Origin: Pseudomonas aestuarii
GTDB taxonomy: Bacteria > Pseudomonadota > Gammaproteobacteria > Pseudomonadales > Pseudomonadaceae
Direction: 5' to 3'
Assembly: GCF_027988105.1 (NCBI RefSeq)
Contig: NZ_JAQJZJ010000002.1
Span: 434,001-498,000, forward strand
DNA length: 64,000 bases
Shown here: positions 54,559 through 63,319 of the stretch, in pieces
Layout: each line of letters starts with the position of its first letter
Position numbering within the stretch: position 1 is the stretch's first letter
Notes under the pieces: model-generated
Database searches by the model: none
Told to the model about the DNA's origin: nothing
What the model saw: only the letters and a program-made list of their open reading frames with translations
Position numbers and translations under genes: made by a program

Positions 54559-54574
54559 AGCAAACGTCGTGCCA
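54559..54574 (-). promoter_or_regulatory. Sigma-54 promoter of flgF
   Basis: Minus-strand TGGCACGACGTTTGCT is a perfect TGGCAC-N5-TTGCT site. An AT-rich patch lies just upstream. Confidence 0.92.
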
Positions 54575-54627
54575 CCCTCCTGGAATAACCTGCAAGATAT
54601 TGAAATATATGAGCATTTAAAATACAG

Positions 54628-54652
54628 AAAGGCTCCGCGAGGAGCCTTTCGT
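54628..54652 (-). terminator. Rho-independent terminator after flgE
   Basis: Stem GAAAGGCTCC / GGAGCCTTTC with a GCGA loop, followed on the minus strand by TGTATTTTAAA. It lies well after flgE (about 260 bases) and just before the flgF promoter. Confidence 0.75.
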
Positions 54653-54754
54653 GATTGAGTCGGCGGATTATTGCCGCCAGCGGCAAAGCCGTTGCCTGCC
54701 GTGAAGAGACGCTGCCGTCGACCCAATCAGGTGGATTAAGCAGCGATCCGCATG

Positions 54755-54905
54755 AACGCCGATGGCTATCGCTGCGCTCAAGCCTACGCGGCCCGCCACA
54801 TCCTACAAAAGCCCTGATCACGCTGATGGAGCGGTGAACCGTAGGATGGCGTTGAGCGCAGCGATACCCATCAATCGGTGGCGTCAATCGATGGCACCCT
54901 ACTAC
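54755..54905. repeat. Pair of inverted dispersed repeats
   Basis: TATCGCTGCGCTCAA (54767-54781) and its exact reverse complement (54852-54866) face each other, next to GTAGGATGG and CACCCTAC words. This motif is common in Pseudomonas intergenic DNA. Confidence 0.7.
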
Positions 54906-54914
54906 CGCGCCTTA

Positions 54915-56318
54915 TCAGCGCAGGTTGATGATGGTCTGGGTAATCGAGCTTTCGGTCTCGATGGTCTTGGCGTTGGCCTGGTAGTTGCGCTGGGCGACGA
55001 TCAGGTTGACAAGTTGATCGGACAGTTCGACGTTGGAGTCTTCCAGGGCACCGGACTGCAAGGCGCCCAGGGTACCGCTGCGCGGCGTACCGACCACCGG
55101 CTCACCCGAGGCAAAGGACTGCACCCAGGCGGTCTTGCCTACCGGAGTCAGGCCCTGCACATTGGCGAAGCTGGCCAGGATCACCTGTCCTTGCACATTG
55201 GATTGACCGTTGGTGTAGCGGGCGAAGATCACTCCGGTGTCGTCGATCTCAAGACCCGCCAGTTGCCCGGTGGTGTAGCCGTCCTGACTGACGCTGTTGA
55301 CTGCAAAGGAACTGGAGAACTGGGTGGAATTGCGCATATCGACCAGAATGCCGGTGGGGCTGGCATTCGCGCCATTGCTCGACCATACCGGCGGTACGCC
55401 GCCATCCGACGCTGCGGGTACCCAGCCATTCATGGTAAAGCGCCCGGTGGCATCGACGGTGAAGGCTGCACTGGAGGTCAGGCTACTGGTATCCAGTTGG
55501 CCACTGGCAGTAAAGCCGACGGCCATCGAGTAGGGCGTGGTGGATGTCGGCGTAGCCGGATTGCGCCCATCGACCAACACATTCATCTGCCACTCGTTGG
55601 CACCGGTCTTGACGAAGTACTGACTGAGTACATGGGCATTGCCCTGGGTGTCGTAGACGTTGGTCGAAGTGGAGGAGTTGTAGGTGGTTGGATCGGCCGG
55701 ATCGAAGGTGGCGTTGCCCGCCGCCTCGGCAGCGGTGACTTCCGCGGCAGTCGGGTTCAGCGGATCTACGGCACTGGCGATCGATGCGTCGTAAGTGCTC
55801 TGCCAGGATGTCGGCACGGTATTGGTCGAGTTCAGGTTGAATGCCTGATCCAGCGTCGTGGTCGCTTTCGGCGCCTGGCTCGCGGTTTCGATGCGCAGAT
55901 CGCTGATCACGCCATTCTGCAGGTTGCCGTTGCCATCGACGGCATAGCCCTGCAGCTTGAAGCCGAAGTTATTGACCATGAAGCCATCGCGATCGGTCCC
56001 AAAATAGCCGGCACGGGTGTAGCTGACCTCGCCGTTGTTGCTGGTCTGAAAGAAACCGTTGCCGTTGATCGCCAGGTCCAGGGCATTTTGCGTGTAGTTG
56101 ACATTGCCCTGGTTGAACAGCTGCGAGACGTTGCTCAGGAGCACACCGCTACCCACCGCATTCTTGCCGGAGCCGTTCACCGAAGCCGCATAGACATCGG
56201 AAAACTCCGCACGCGACTGCTTGAAGCCAGCCGTACCGGCGTTGGCGATGTTGTTGCCGGTCACGTTGAGATCGCTGGTCGCAGCGCGCAGGCCGCTAAG
56301 ACCGATATTGAACGCCAT
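54915..56318 (-). CDS. flgE: Flagellar hook protein FlgE
   Basis: 467 residues. N-terminus MAFNIGLSGLRAATSDLNVT with GNNIANAGTAGFKQSRAEFS; C-terminus DQLVNLIVAQRNYQANAKTI. The middle is a Ser/Thr/Asn-rich variable surface domain. It polymerises into the hook. It is last of flgBCDE. Confidence 0.96.
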   Translation of the reverse strand: MAFNIGLSGLRAATSDLNVTGNNIANAGTAGFKQSRAEFSDVYAASVNGSGKNAVGSGVLLSNVSQLFNQGNVNYTQNALDLAINGNGFFQTSNNGEVSYTRAGYFGTDRDGFMVNNFGFKLQGYAVDGNGNLQNGVISDLRIETASQAPKATTTLDQAFNLNSTNTVPTSWQSTYDASIASAVDPLNPTAAEVTAAEAAGNATFDPADPTTYNSSTSTNVYDTQGNAHVLSQYFVKTGANEWQMNVLVDGRNPATPTSTTPYSMAVGFTASGQLDTSSLTSSAAFTVDATGRFTMNGWVPAASDGGVPPVWSSNGANASPTGILVDMRNSTQFSSSFAVNSVSQDGYTTGQLAGLEIDDTGVIFARYTNGQSNVQGQVILASFANVQGLTPVGKTAWVQSFASGEPVVGTPRSGTLGALQSGALEDSNVELSDQLVNLIVAQRNYQANAKTIETESSITQTIINLR

Positions 56319-56362
56319 GGAAGTCTCCTTTGCCGGTTTGGCCGGCGGTTAAAATCCTGAAA

Positions 56363-57028
56363 TTACTCACCGATGACCTGCACCTGGGAGAGCGGCACAC
56401 TGCCAAGCCCCGCCAGGTTGAGCATCAACTCGCTGCCGCCCAGCACCACACTGTCGACGTTGGCCGGGAGCATGGTGTAAAGCCCCTTGGTCTCGCCTTC
56501 ATAGGTGGCCTGCGCCTCGAACTTGTAGGTGCCGGGCGGCAATACCTTGCCGCTGGCATCTTTGCCGTCCCAGATGAAGCTGACGTTGCCGGCGGCCTGT
56601 TCGCCCATGTTGATCCGGCTCACCACCGTGCCCGCGTTGTCGTAGACGTTGACGTAGACATTGCTGCTGCTGGTCGGCAGGACCATGCTGGCCTTGAAGC
56701 TCTCACTGGTGTCCACCAGCGCCTTGTCGGTCGGGATGATCACCTTGCTGCCGACCAGGGATGAGGCCTGCAGCGCCTGGGACGACTGGTAGCCCGAGAG
56801 CAGCGAACCCATGCTGGTGTTGAGTTTCTCGATACCTTCGACCTGGCTGAACTGCGCCAACTGGGCGATGAACTCGCCGTTGCCCTGGGGCTCCAGGGGA
56901 TTCTGGTTGTTCAGTTGCGCCACCAGCAAGTTGAGAAATTCGTTCTTGCCCAGTTCTTTATTGGCCGAGGTGTCACTCTTGATCTGGTATTGGTCGAGTG
57001 CCGAACTGACGCCATTTACAGTGCTCAT
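56363..57028 (-). CDS. flgD: Hook cap protein FlgD
   Basis: 221 residues. The N-terminal segment FLNLLVAQLNNQNPLEPQGN followed by FIAQLAQFSQVEGIEKLN is the FlgD signature; Ig-like domains follow (FIWDGKDASGKVLPPGTYKF). It caps the growing hook. Confidence 0.95.
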   Translation of the reverse strand: MSTVNGVSSALDQYQIKSDTSANKELGKNEFLNLLVAQLNNQNPLEPQGNGEFIAQLAQFSQVEGIEKLNTSMGSLLSGYQSSQALQASSLVGSKVIIPTDKALVDTSESFKASMVLPTSSSNVYVNVYDNAGTVVSRINMGEQAAGNVSFIWDGKDASGKVLPPGTYKFEAQATYEGETKGLYTMLPANVDSVVLGGSELMLNLAGLGSVPLSQVQVIGE

Positions 57029-57049
57029 GCCTTATCCCCTTCCTGCGGT

Positions 57050-57499
57050 TTACTGACCCAGGGTCAGTACGCGCTGCAACATTTGTTTGGCCGTGTTCAT
57101 CATCTCGACGTTGGTCTGGAACGCCCGGCTGGCGGAAATCATGTCGGCCATTTCCTCGACCACATTGACATTGGGGTAGTACACATAGCCGCCCTCATCC
57201 GCCGCCGGATGGTTCGGCTCGTAGCGAGGTTTCAGACTGCTCTGATCCTCGACGATACCCAGCACCTGCACGCCGCTGCCGGCCTGGTCCTGCTCGGCGA
57301 ACAACGAGCCACTGCCACTGCCATCGCCCATGGACTGCTGGAACATGGTGGCAAATACCGGATGGCGTGCGCGATAGGTCTGATCGACGCTCGACGACAC
57401 CGACTCGGCGTTGGCGATGTTGCTGGAAATGGTATTCAGACGAGTGCTCTGGGCACTCATGCCGGTTCCGGCGATATTGAAAACACTGGCGAGTGACAT
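57050..57499 (-). CDS. flgC: Flagellar proximal rod protein FlgC
   Basis: 149 residues starting MSLASVFNIAGTGMSAQSTR with NTISSNIANAESVSSSVDQT and the VNVVEEMADMISASRAFQTN C-terminal helix. It forms part of the proximal rod. It is 14 bases after flgB. Confidence 0.95.
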   Translation of the reverse strand: MSLASVFNIAGTGMSAQSTRLNTISSNIANAESVSSSVDQTYRARHPVFATMFQQSMGDGSGSGSLFAEQDQAGSGVQVLGIVEDQSSLKPRYEPNHPAADEGGYVYYPNVNVVEEMADMISASRAFQTNVEMMNTAKQMLQRVLTLGQ

Positions 57500-57513
57500 G
57501 GCATCAGGCTCCT

Positions 57514-57921
57514 TTAATCGCCGCGCAGGGCGCTGACCAGCCCTTTGAATTTGCTGTTTAGAAAGGTGAAACTGGCTTGGAAGTTCACCGCATTTTCCGC
57601 GTAAGTGGTCTGCTCGACCTGCACATCAACGGTGTTCTGATCGATCGATGGATGCGAGGGGATGCGGTAGGCCAAGTTGGCACTGCCCATGGCCATGCCC
57701 TCGGCGGCAATGTGCCGACTGTTGGTGCGGGCCAGACCGGCCGAACCACGCGGGGCACTGGCACTCTGCTCGGCCAGCACCGTAGCGAAATCCAGATCAC
57801 GCGCCTTGTAGTTGGGCGTATCGGCGTTGGCGATGTTATTGGCCAACACCTCGGCACGATCGGCGCGAAAGCTGAGTGCCCGCTCGTGGATGCCTAGTGC
57901 GCTGTCGAAGCTGATGCTCAT
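57514..57921 (-). CDS. flgB: Flagellar proximal rod protein FlgB
   Basis: 135 residues starting MSISFDSALGIHERALSFRA, with VLANNIANADTPNYKARDLD. It is the first proximal rod gene of flgBCDE, with a perfect sigma-54 promoter about 51 bases upstream. The start at 57921 matches relatives. Confidence 0.95.
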   Translation of the reverse strand: MSISFDSALGIHERALSFRADRAEVLANNIANADTPNYKARDLDFATVLAEQSASAPRGSAGLARTNSRHIAAEGMAMGSANLAYRIPSHPSIDQNTVDVQVEQTTYAENAVNFQASFTFLNSKFKGLVSALRGD

Positions 57922-57971
57922 GGTCAGGAACCTTTGCCGTTGGGCTTGCCTGTTTTGCGTACAAGACATTT

Positions 57972-57987
57972 AGCAAAGGTCGTGCCA
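57972..57987 (-). promoter_or_regulatory. Sigma-54 promoter of flgB
   Basis: Minus-strand TGGCACGACCTTTGCT is a perfect match to TGGCAC-N5-TTGCT. It differs from the flgF site by one spacer base. Confidence 0.93.
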
Positions 57988-58213
57988 TTTAATTTACCCC
58001 TTATATTTCAACAACTTATTAAATATTTAAGCTGCCTTGATCGGTCAAGCGGCAAGACTTTTCCGCCTCATGGCAAACAATTCGACAGGCCGGTCAAGGT
58101 TTTGCCGCTGCGCATGGTCACAGCCGATCGTGTGCTTCGTTCAACCACGAACCATGAGTCACCAACGGAAGCGGCGCCATATACGGATAAGCCAGGGCGC
58201 AATTTAGACCGGC

Positions 58214-58227
58214 GGGGGGGGGGGGGG
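58214..58227. repeat. Homopolymer of 14 G
   Basis: An unbroken G run lies between cheR and flgB, about 230 bases upstream of the flgB promoter. It is far longer than any other run in the window (next 8 G at 5079). Confidence 0.9.
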
Positions 58228-58273
58228 ACGCCTGCGGCGAGGACAATCGGCGAAATTGACACCCAAGCAGTAA

Positions 58274-58302
58274 ACAAAAACGGGAGGCCACTGGCCTCCC
58301 GC
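58274..58302 (-). terminator. Rho-independent terminator after cheR
   Basis: Stem GGGAGGCC / GGCCTCCC with a 3-base loop, followed on the minus strand by GTTTTTGTTTA. It starts about 32 bases after the cheR stop. Confidence 0.9.
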
Positions 58303-58333
58303 TTCTATATCAGTGCACGCCTGTGCAACCGGC

Positions 58334-59161
58334 TCACTTCACCTTGTAGATGATCCCCGGACTGCATTGCACCATCTGATAACGATCCGGCAGTCCGTTG
58401 AGCGCCTCAGACGCGCCCAGGAACAAGTAGCCACCCGGCTTCAACATGGCATGAATACGCGTGAGGATGTCTTTCTTCATGTCGGCGGAAAAATAGATCA
58501 GCACGTTGCGGCAAAACACGATGTCGAACTTGCCCAGGCTGGCATAACTGTCCATCAGATTGAGCGGACGAAACTCGACGCGACTCTTGATCGCCGGTTT
58601 GACCACCCACCGCCCAGGCGTTTTCGGATCGAAATAGCGCTGCAAGCGCTCTTGCGACAGGCCACGCCCCATTGCCAGGCTGTCGTATTCACCGGATTTG
58701 CAATTAGCCAACATCGACGGCGACAGATCGGTGGCAACAATCTGCACGCCTGCCTTGAGCTGGCCGATATTGGTTTTCTCAAACTCGTCGATGCTCATCG
58801 ACAGGGAGTAAGGCTCCTGCCCCGAAGAACAGGCCGCAGACCAAATGCGCAGACGCTGGCCTGGAGCCGCCTTGATCATTTCGGGCAAGACCCGCTTCTT
58901 CAGTACCTCGAAGGGATAGGTGTCACGAAACCACAGCGTTTCATTGGTGGTCATGGCATCCACTACCTGCTCACGCAAACCGCTACGCGGCTGGCTTTGC
59001 ATACGCTGCACCAACTCCCCCAGGGTCTTGATCCCGTGTTGCTCCTGCAACTTGTTCAATCGGCTGGATACCAGATACTGCTTATTGCTACCCAGCAAAA
59101 TGCCACAGGCCTTTTCCAGGAACGTCCGGAACTGCTCAAAATCCAAATTACCTGAAGACAC
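58334..59161 (-). CDS. cheR: Chemotaxis protein methyltransferase CheR
   Basis: 275 residues. An N-terminal helical domain (FRTFLEKACGILLGSNKQYL) and a SAM-dependent methyltransferase (VDAMTTNETLWFRDTYPFEV, IWSAACSSGQEPYSLSM, FDIVFCRNVLIYF). It methylates receptors. I prefer the GTG at 59161 (VSSGNLDFEQF), with GAGG 8 bases upstream; a TTG at 59182 would add seven residues. It follows cheV by 208 bases. Confidence 0.93.
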   Translation of the reverse strand: MSSGNLDFEQFRTFLEKACGILLGSNKQYLVSSRLNKLQEQHGIKTLGELVQRMQSQPRSGLREQVVDAMTTNETLWFRDTYPFEVLKKRVLPEMIKAAPGQRLRIWSAACSSGQEPYSLSMSIDEFEKTNIGQLKAGVQIVATDLSPSMLANCKSGEYDSLAMGRGLSQERLQRYFDPKTPGRWVVKPAIKSRVEFRPLNLMDSYASLGKFDIVFCRNVLIYFSADMKKDILTRIHAMLKPGGYLFLGASEALNGLPDRYQMVQCSPGIIYKVK

Positions 59162-59369
59162 TAGCCAGGCCTCGCCAATCAAAGTATTGCACTGAAAGAT
59201 GCACCCGCTGCCCTATCTTCAGACCTAAGCAGAACTGCTGCATTCGGAGATATGGCGATTAAAACAGGCTCAACAACTCATTTACGCGTGAAAAAGCCAA
59301 GCCCGGCAGCGGGAACAGCCTGCGGTTCTGCGTGCGCGAGACACCCCCCTGCAGGCGTTCGCCCAGCGT
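59162..59369. other. Gap between cheV and cheR
   Basis: 208 bases with no gene. A short hairpin CCCG-CTGC-CGGG (59302-59313) followed by CTTGGCTTTTTCA on the minus strand could weakly terminate cheV. Confidence 0.35.
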
Positions 59370-60305
59370 TCACTCGGTCCGATCGACCTCATTGATGCGT
59401 GCAACCACCCGCGATGCCAGGTCATCAGGACGAAACTTGGCAAGAAAGTCATTGGCACCAACCTTCTTTACCATGGCCTGATTGAACACCCCGGAAAGTG
59501 AAGTATGCAGGAGGATGTGCAACTTCTGCATACGCACATCGCTGCGGATCTCTGCGGTCAGGGTATAGCCGTCCATTTCCGGCATCTCGATGTCGGAAAT
59601 CAGCATCAGCAGTTCTTCATCGACATGCCTGCCCTCCTCCGCCATGTTGCGCAGATACTCCAGAGCTTGCCGGCCATCGTTCAGCGCCGTGACCTCCACC
59701 CCAACGGTTTGCAGACAGCGAGTCACCTGCTTGCGAGCCACCGATGAGTCATCGACGATCAGTACACGCTTGCTGAGCGCCTTGCTTTGGGTTTGGGCAT
59801 CAACAACGCCGACAGAAATCACCTCGGAGGTTGGGGCCACTTCGGCGAGGATTTTCTCCACGTCGAGGATCTCCACCAACTCCTTGTCCAGGCGGGTCAC
59901 CGCAGTGAGGTAGTGATCACGCCCTGCCCCCTTGGGTGGTGGATGGATCTCCTCCCAGTTCATGTTGACAATGCGCTCGACCGAATGCACCAGAAAGCCC
60001 TGAACCTTGGTGTTGTATTCGGTGATGATGACGAAGCTGTTCTTCAGATCCTCCAGCGGCGGCCGCCCGGTAGCCATGGACAGATCGAGAATAGGGATGG
60101 TGCCCCCCCGAATACTCGCCACCCCCCGCACGACCGGGCTGGACTTAGGCATGATGGTGAGCTTGGGGCATTGCAGCACCTCCTTCACCTTGAATACGTT
60201 GATGCCATAAAGCTGGCCGCCATCGAGACGAAACAGCAGCAGTTCCAAACGATTCTGCCCAACCAACTGCGTGCGCTGGTTAACCGAATCCATTACACCG
60301 GCCAT
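59370..60305 (-). CDS. cheV: Chemotaxis coupling/adaptation protein CheV
   Basis: 311 residues: an N-terminal CheW domain (LLLFRLDGGQLYGINVFKVK, VRGVASIRGGTIPILDLSMA) and a C-terminal receiver with D238 (LMLISDIEMPEMDG). It couples receptors to CheA and modulates signalling by phosphorylation. It is divergent from flgA. Confidence 0.95.
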   Translation of the reverse strand: MAGVMDSVNQRTQLVGQNRLELLLFRLDGGQLYGINVFKVKEVLQCPKLTIMPKSSPVVRGVASIRGGTIPILDLSMATGRPPLEDLKNSFVIITEYNTKVQGFLVHSVERIVNMNWEEIHPPPKGAGRDHYLTAVTRLDKELVEILDVEKILAEVAPTSEVISVGVVDAQTQSKALSKRVLIVDDSSVARKQVTRCLQTVGVEVTALNDGRQALEYLRNMAEEGRHVDEELLMLISDIEMPEMDGYTLTAEIRSDVRMQKLHILLHTSLSGVFNQAMVKKVGANDFLAKFRPDDLASRVVARINEVDRTE

Positions 60306-60355
60306 GCCCCAACCCCTGTATTTGAGTAGCGCACATTGTGCTTAGCGTAGCAGGC

Positions 60356-60371
60356 GGCACGCGCCTTGCTA
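60356..60371 (+). promoter_or_regulatory. Sigma-54-type promoter of flgA
   Basis: CGGCACGCGCCTTGCT has GGCAC and TTGCT with GG and GC 10 bases apart. The expected start site is at about 60382, the very position of the flgA ATG. Confidence 0.7.
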
Positions 60372-60381
60372 ATCACTCTGC

Positions 60382-61164
60382 ATGAACGCAGAAACGACAA
60401 CTTTTCGACACTTCTACCGGAGCAGGTATCGATACCTGCCGGCAAAAGGCCGCCATTGGCTGGCAGTTTTACCTGCTTTGCTCGCGCTCGGCTACAGCTC
60501 CGTGGCACCCGCCGCGACAACCTTGCCTGAACAGCTTATCGGCGCAACCCAGGATTTTCTTGAGCTGACAGTGGTCGACTACCTGCAGCGCAGCGACATT
60601 CAAGGGCGACATGAGGTTGAAATCAACCGTATAGACCCACGCTTACGCCTGCCCCTGTGTGACAAGGAATTGGCGATTAGCCTGGAAAGCCCTGCCCAGC
60701 CCATCGGACGCGTCACCCTGCGGGTACGCTGTGATGGCAGTTCACCCTGGACGGTTTTCGTTCCCGGCGAGGTCAGGCTCTACCGCGACGTGGTGACCGC
60801 CATCCGCCCACTCAAGCGCGAGGCCGTCCTGACAGATATGGACGTGAGCCTGGCGGAGCGCGAAGTCGGTCTACTCAACCAAGGTTATCTGACCAGCCTC
60901 AGGCAAGCTGTCGGCAAAAAACTGACGCGCCCAATGCAAACCGATCAGGTAGTGGCGCCGGTGAATGTCGAGCAAGCCGAGGCCATTCGCAAAGGCGACC
61001 AGGTGGTGATCAGCGCACGCAGCGGCAGCATGAGCGTGCGCACGCCAGGAGAAGCCCTATCCGACGGGGTCATCGGCAAACAGATCAATGTGCGCAACCA
61101 ACGCTCGAAACGTATAGTCAAGGCGCGGGTAATAGGACCCGGTCAAGTTGAAGTAGCCATGTAG
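60382..61164 (+). CDS. flgA: P-ring assembly chaperone FlgA
   Basis: 260 residues. A basic N-terminus then a hydrophobic signal segment (LAVLPALLALGYSSVAPAA); mature SAF-like domain with DPRLRLPLCDKELAISLESP and RNQRSKRIVKARVIGPGQVE. It aids FlgI ring formation in the periplasm. The start is odd because the sigma-54 -12 element lies only 12 bases before it, implying a leaderless message or a later start. Confidence 0.92.
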   Translation: MNAETTTFRHFYRSRYRYLPAKGRHWLAVLPALLALGYSSVAPAATTLPEQLIGATQDFLELTVVDYLQRSDIQGRHEVEINRIDPRLRLPLCDKELAISLESPAQPIGRVTLRVRCDGSSPWTVFVPGEVRLYRDVVTAIRPLKREAVLTDMDVSLAEREVGLLNQGYLTSLRQAVGKKLTRPMQTDQVVAPVNVEQAEAIRKGDQVVISARSGSMSVRTPGEALSDGVIGKQINVRNQRSKRIVKARVIGPGQVEVAM

Positions 61165-61266
61165 GCACGATTCTCGCGTCTTCCAGAACGGCTCTAGTCA
61201 CAGGGGTTGTGCTGACGATTTTTCACACAGCGTTTAAACTGTTGCTTGAAACACCGCTTTTTTCTC

Positions 61267-61293
61267 TAAAGTTATGCCCGGGACGGCCGAGAA
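61267..61293 (+). promoter_or_regulatory. Sigma-28 promoter of flgM
   Basis: TAAA, 15 bases, then GCCGAGAA closely matches the FliA consensus. It lies 40 bases before the flgM ATG and should drive flgM-flgN-flgZ. Confidence 0.88.
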
Positions 61294-61332
61294 ACTAGGC
61301 AAGCGTCCCAATACTGTTCGAGGTTTTTCATC

Positions 61333-61674
61333 ATGGTCATCGACTTCAACCGGCTAAACAATGCCGCCACTCCTGCCAATTCAGGGCGCGTGGGCGGTGC
61401 TCAGTCTGGTGGCCGGAATGAAGCCATCAGCGACAAATCGACCACCCCCTCAGCAGCTCAGACCCAGCCGGCGGACGCCAGCAAGAGTGGCGAGTCGGTG
61501 CAATTCAGTCGCGAAGCACAACAGCTGCAAAAGATCAGCGAAAAACTGGCTGAACAGCCCACCGTCAATAAAGAGCGCGTTGCCCAGCTCAAACAAGCGA
61601 TCCTTGACGGCAGTTACCAAGTCGACAGCCAGCGCGTTGCCAGCAAACTGCTTGACTTCGAATCCCAGCGCTAG
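61333..61674 (+). CDS. flgM: Anti-sigma-28 factor FlgM
   Basis: 113 residues starting [18 protein letters not shown], disordered and Ser/Gln-rich at the N-terminus, with a C-terminal FliA-binding region ([20 protein letters not shown]). It holds FliA until exported through the finished hook. The sigma-28 promoter gives negative feedback. Confidence 0.94.
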   Translation: MVIDFNRLNNAATPANSGRVGGAQSGGRNEAISDKSTTPSAAQTQPADASKSGESVQFSREAQQLQKISEKLAEQPTVNKERVAQLKQAILDGSYQVDSQRVASKLLDFESQR

Positions 61675-61750
61675 TCCCAGGGCAGCGCCGGGATGTTAGG
61701 CTTACAGCGCAGTGACGCTGCTACGGCCCGTAAACATCTGAGAGCCTGCG

Positions 61751-62218
61751 ATGCACGATACGACCCTGCTTAAGCTGTTCAACGACGATATCGACTGCGC
61801 CGAGCAACTGCTCGAACTGATCGATAACGAATTCCAGGCCCTCGGCGAGCGCGACCTGGTTCGTTTGCAAAGCATTCTGGAAAATAAGCAACCACTGCTG
61901 GCGCTGCTCGATCAGCACGGTCAGGCGCGCAGCCAGCTGCTGCTCAGCCTGCAGTTGAGCGCCGACAACGCGGGACTGCAAGCCCTTGCTGAACGCTCTA
62001 GCCAAGGCGCTGAACTACTTGAGCGCGGCGACCAACTGCACGCACTGCTCGAACGCTGCCAAGCCGCCAATCTACGCAACGGCCGCTTGATTCGCTCCAG
62101 CCAGGTATCGACAAGCAGCATCCTCGGCATTCTCCGGGGCGGCGAACCCCCCAGCCTCTATGACAGCCGCGGCAGTACCGCTAGAATCGGCCAGCAGCGC
62201 CCGCTCAGTCAGGCCTGA
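61751..62218 (+). CDS. flgN: Flagellar export chaperone FlgN
   Basis: 155 residues, helical ([40 protein letters not shown]), with a C-terminal tail. FlgN chaperones FlgK and FlgL. It lies 76 bases after flgM, the standard pairing. Confidence 0.9.
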   Translation: MHDTTLLKLFNDDIDCAEQLLELIDNEFQALGERDLVRLQSILENKQPLLALLDQHGQARSQLLLSLQLSADNAGLQALAERSSQGAELLERGDQLHALLERCQAANLRNGRLIRSSQVSTSSILGILRGGEPPSLYDSRGSTARIGQQRPLSQA

Positions 62219-62301
62219 CCAACTATTATAAGACACAGGAAAAATGCTGGCATAATGACAGCATTCTAGTGTCACTGTATCTGCCTGGAGAGTTCTGGAC
62301 C

Positions 62302-63051
62302 GTGTCCAATCCCTTTATCGAGGACGATGGCCCACAACCACCGATGGTTCTCAAAGCCCCCGTGGAAATCGTGGCCAATCTGCGTCAACTGCAACAGCAC
62401 CACGACCCGCTGGTTATCACCTTCCACGAGCGCAACCAACGCTTCCAGAGCTACCTGATCGAAGTCGATCGCGACAATAATCGCCTGATTCTCGATGAAA
62501 TGATCCCCAATGATGCCGAGCGCTTTCTGCAGAATGGCGAGCCTTTTCGCATCGAAGCCTTCCATGAAGGCGTGCGCGTAGCCTGGGAGTGCCTGCAGCC
62601 GGTACAGATAGACCAGCACCAGGGGGCACGCTGCTACATCAGCCCGATGCCTGAAGAAGTGCATTACCACCAGCGACGCAATGCATACAGAGCGCCGCTC
62701 AAGCAAACCGAACAGATCAAGATCGAACTGGCCGGGGCCAAGTTGCGCACCCCTCTAACGGGACTACTGCTGGATATTTCCGCCACAGGTTGCAAAGTAC
62801 GCTTGCCGGGCAATGTCGCCAGCAGCCTGCACTCCGGCCAGGTCTATGAACGCTTTACCGCGCAACTGCCCTTCGGCGCCATGACCACTGCCGTGGAACT
62901 GCGCCATGTGCAGTATGAAGAGAAACTCGACACGACTTTTGCCGGTGTGCGCTTTCATCGCATGAGCGGTCTTGAGCAACGCCAGGTTGAACGTTTCGTC
63001 TACCAAGTGCAGCGCGAGGCACGTCGTTTCGACAGCGATGGTTTGTTCTAA
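62302..63051 (+). CDS. flgZ: c-di-GMP-binding flagellar brake protein FlgZ (YcgR-type, PilZ)
   Basis: 249 residues: an N-terminal YcgR domain ([20 protein letters not shown]) and a C-terminal PilZ domain with the c-di-GMP binding motifs RRNAYR and DISATG (D-x-S-x-x-G). It slows the motor at high c-di-GMP, acting mainly on MotCD in Pseudomonas. A GTG start at 62302 ([14 protein letters not shown]) matches relatives; an upstream GTG at 62269 adds 11 codons. Confidence 0.92.
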   Translation: MSNPFIEDDGPQPPMVLKAPVEIVANLRQLQQHHDPLVITFHERNQRFQSYLIEVDRDNNRLILDEMIPNDAERFLQNGEPFRIEAFHEGVRVAWECLQPVQIDQHQGARCYISPMPEEVHYHQRRNAYRAPLKQTEQIKIELAGAKLRTPLTGLLLDISATGCKVRLPGNVASSLHSGQVYERFTAQLPFGAMTTAVELRHVQYEEKLDTTFAGVRFHRMSGLEQRQVERFVYQVQREARRFDSDGLF

Positions 63052-63319
63052 CAGCCTGCAGGGCAAGCGCAACTGAGCCGCAGGTTGTGCCGAGAAACGA
63101 ACTGCCAGGCTTAGCGGAACTCGATCTGCGCGGCCCGGCCGGTGAGGCTCGGACCAAGCAAAAAATCCGCTAAGCCCGGAAAGGTTGCCAAGATCTTATC
63201 GGGAATTACCCACCATCTTTGCCGACGCCTCGTCACGCGACAAACCCCAGGTCGCCGGGTTCGCGCTCAAAACCACTGCTACCAATGACCAAGCTGAGCA
63301 GAAAGTCGTCGGCAAGCGA
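63052..63319. other. Gap between flgZ and the DUF2064 gene, with inverted repeat
   Basis: 268 bases between convergent genes. GGCTTAGCGGA (63108-63118) and its exact reverse complement (63166-63176) form an 11-base inverted pair around a GC-rich interior, either a terminator-like structure or a palindromic repeat. No gene is seen. Confidence 0.6.

Larger units (their letters stand above)
54508..54914. other. Noncoding region between flgE and flgF
   Basis: These 407 bases hold the flgF sigma-54 promoter, an AT-rich patch (54595-54626), the flgE terminator, and a pair of facing dispersed repeats (54755-54905). No gene is seen. Confidence 0.65.
57922..58333. other. Noncoding region between cheR and flgB
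   Basis: These 412 bases contain the flgB sigma-54 promoter (57972-57987), an AT-rich stretch just upstream of it (57988-58030), a 14-base G run (58214-58227), and the cheR terminator (58274-58302). No gene is seen. Confidence 0.7.

Noticed and set aside
54762..56360. Long plus-strand open frame (about 532 codons) opposite flgE
   Set aside because: Antisense to flgE, Gly/Arg/Asp/His-biased shadow composition, begins in repeat DNA and shows no family motif.
59302..59313. Firm terminator after cheV
   Set aside because: Only a four-pair stem; kept as a weak possibility within the gap entry.
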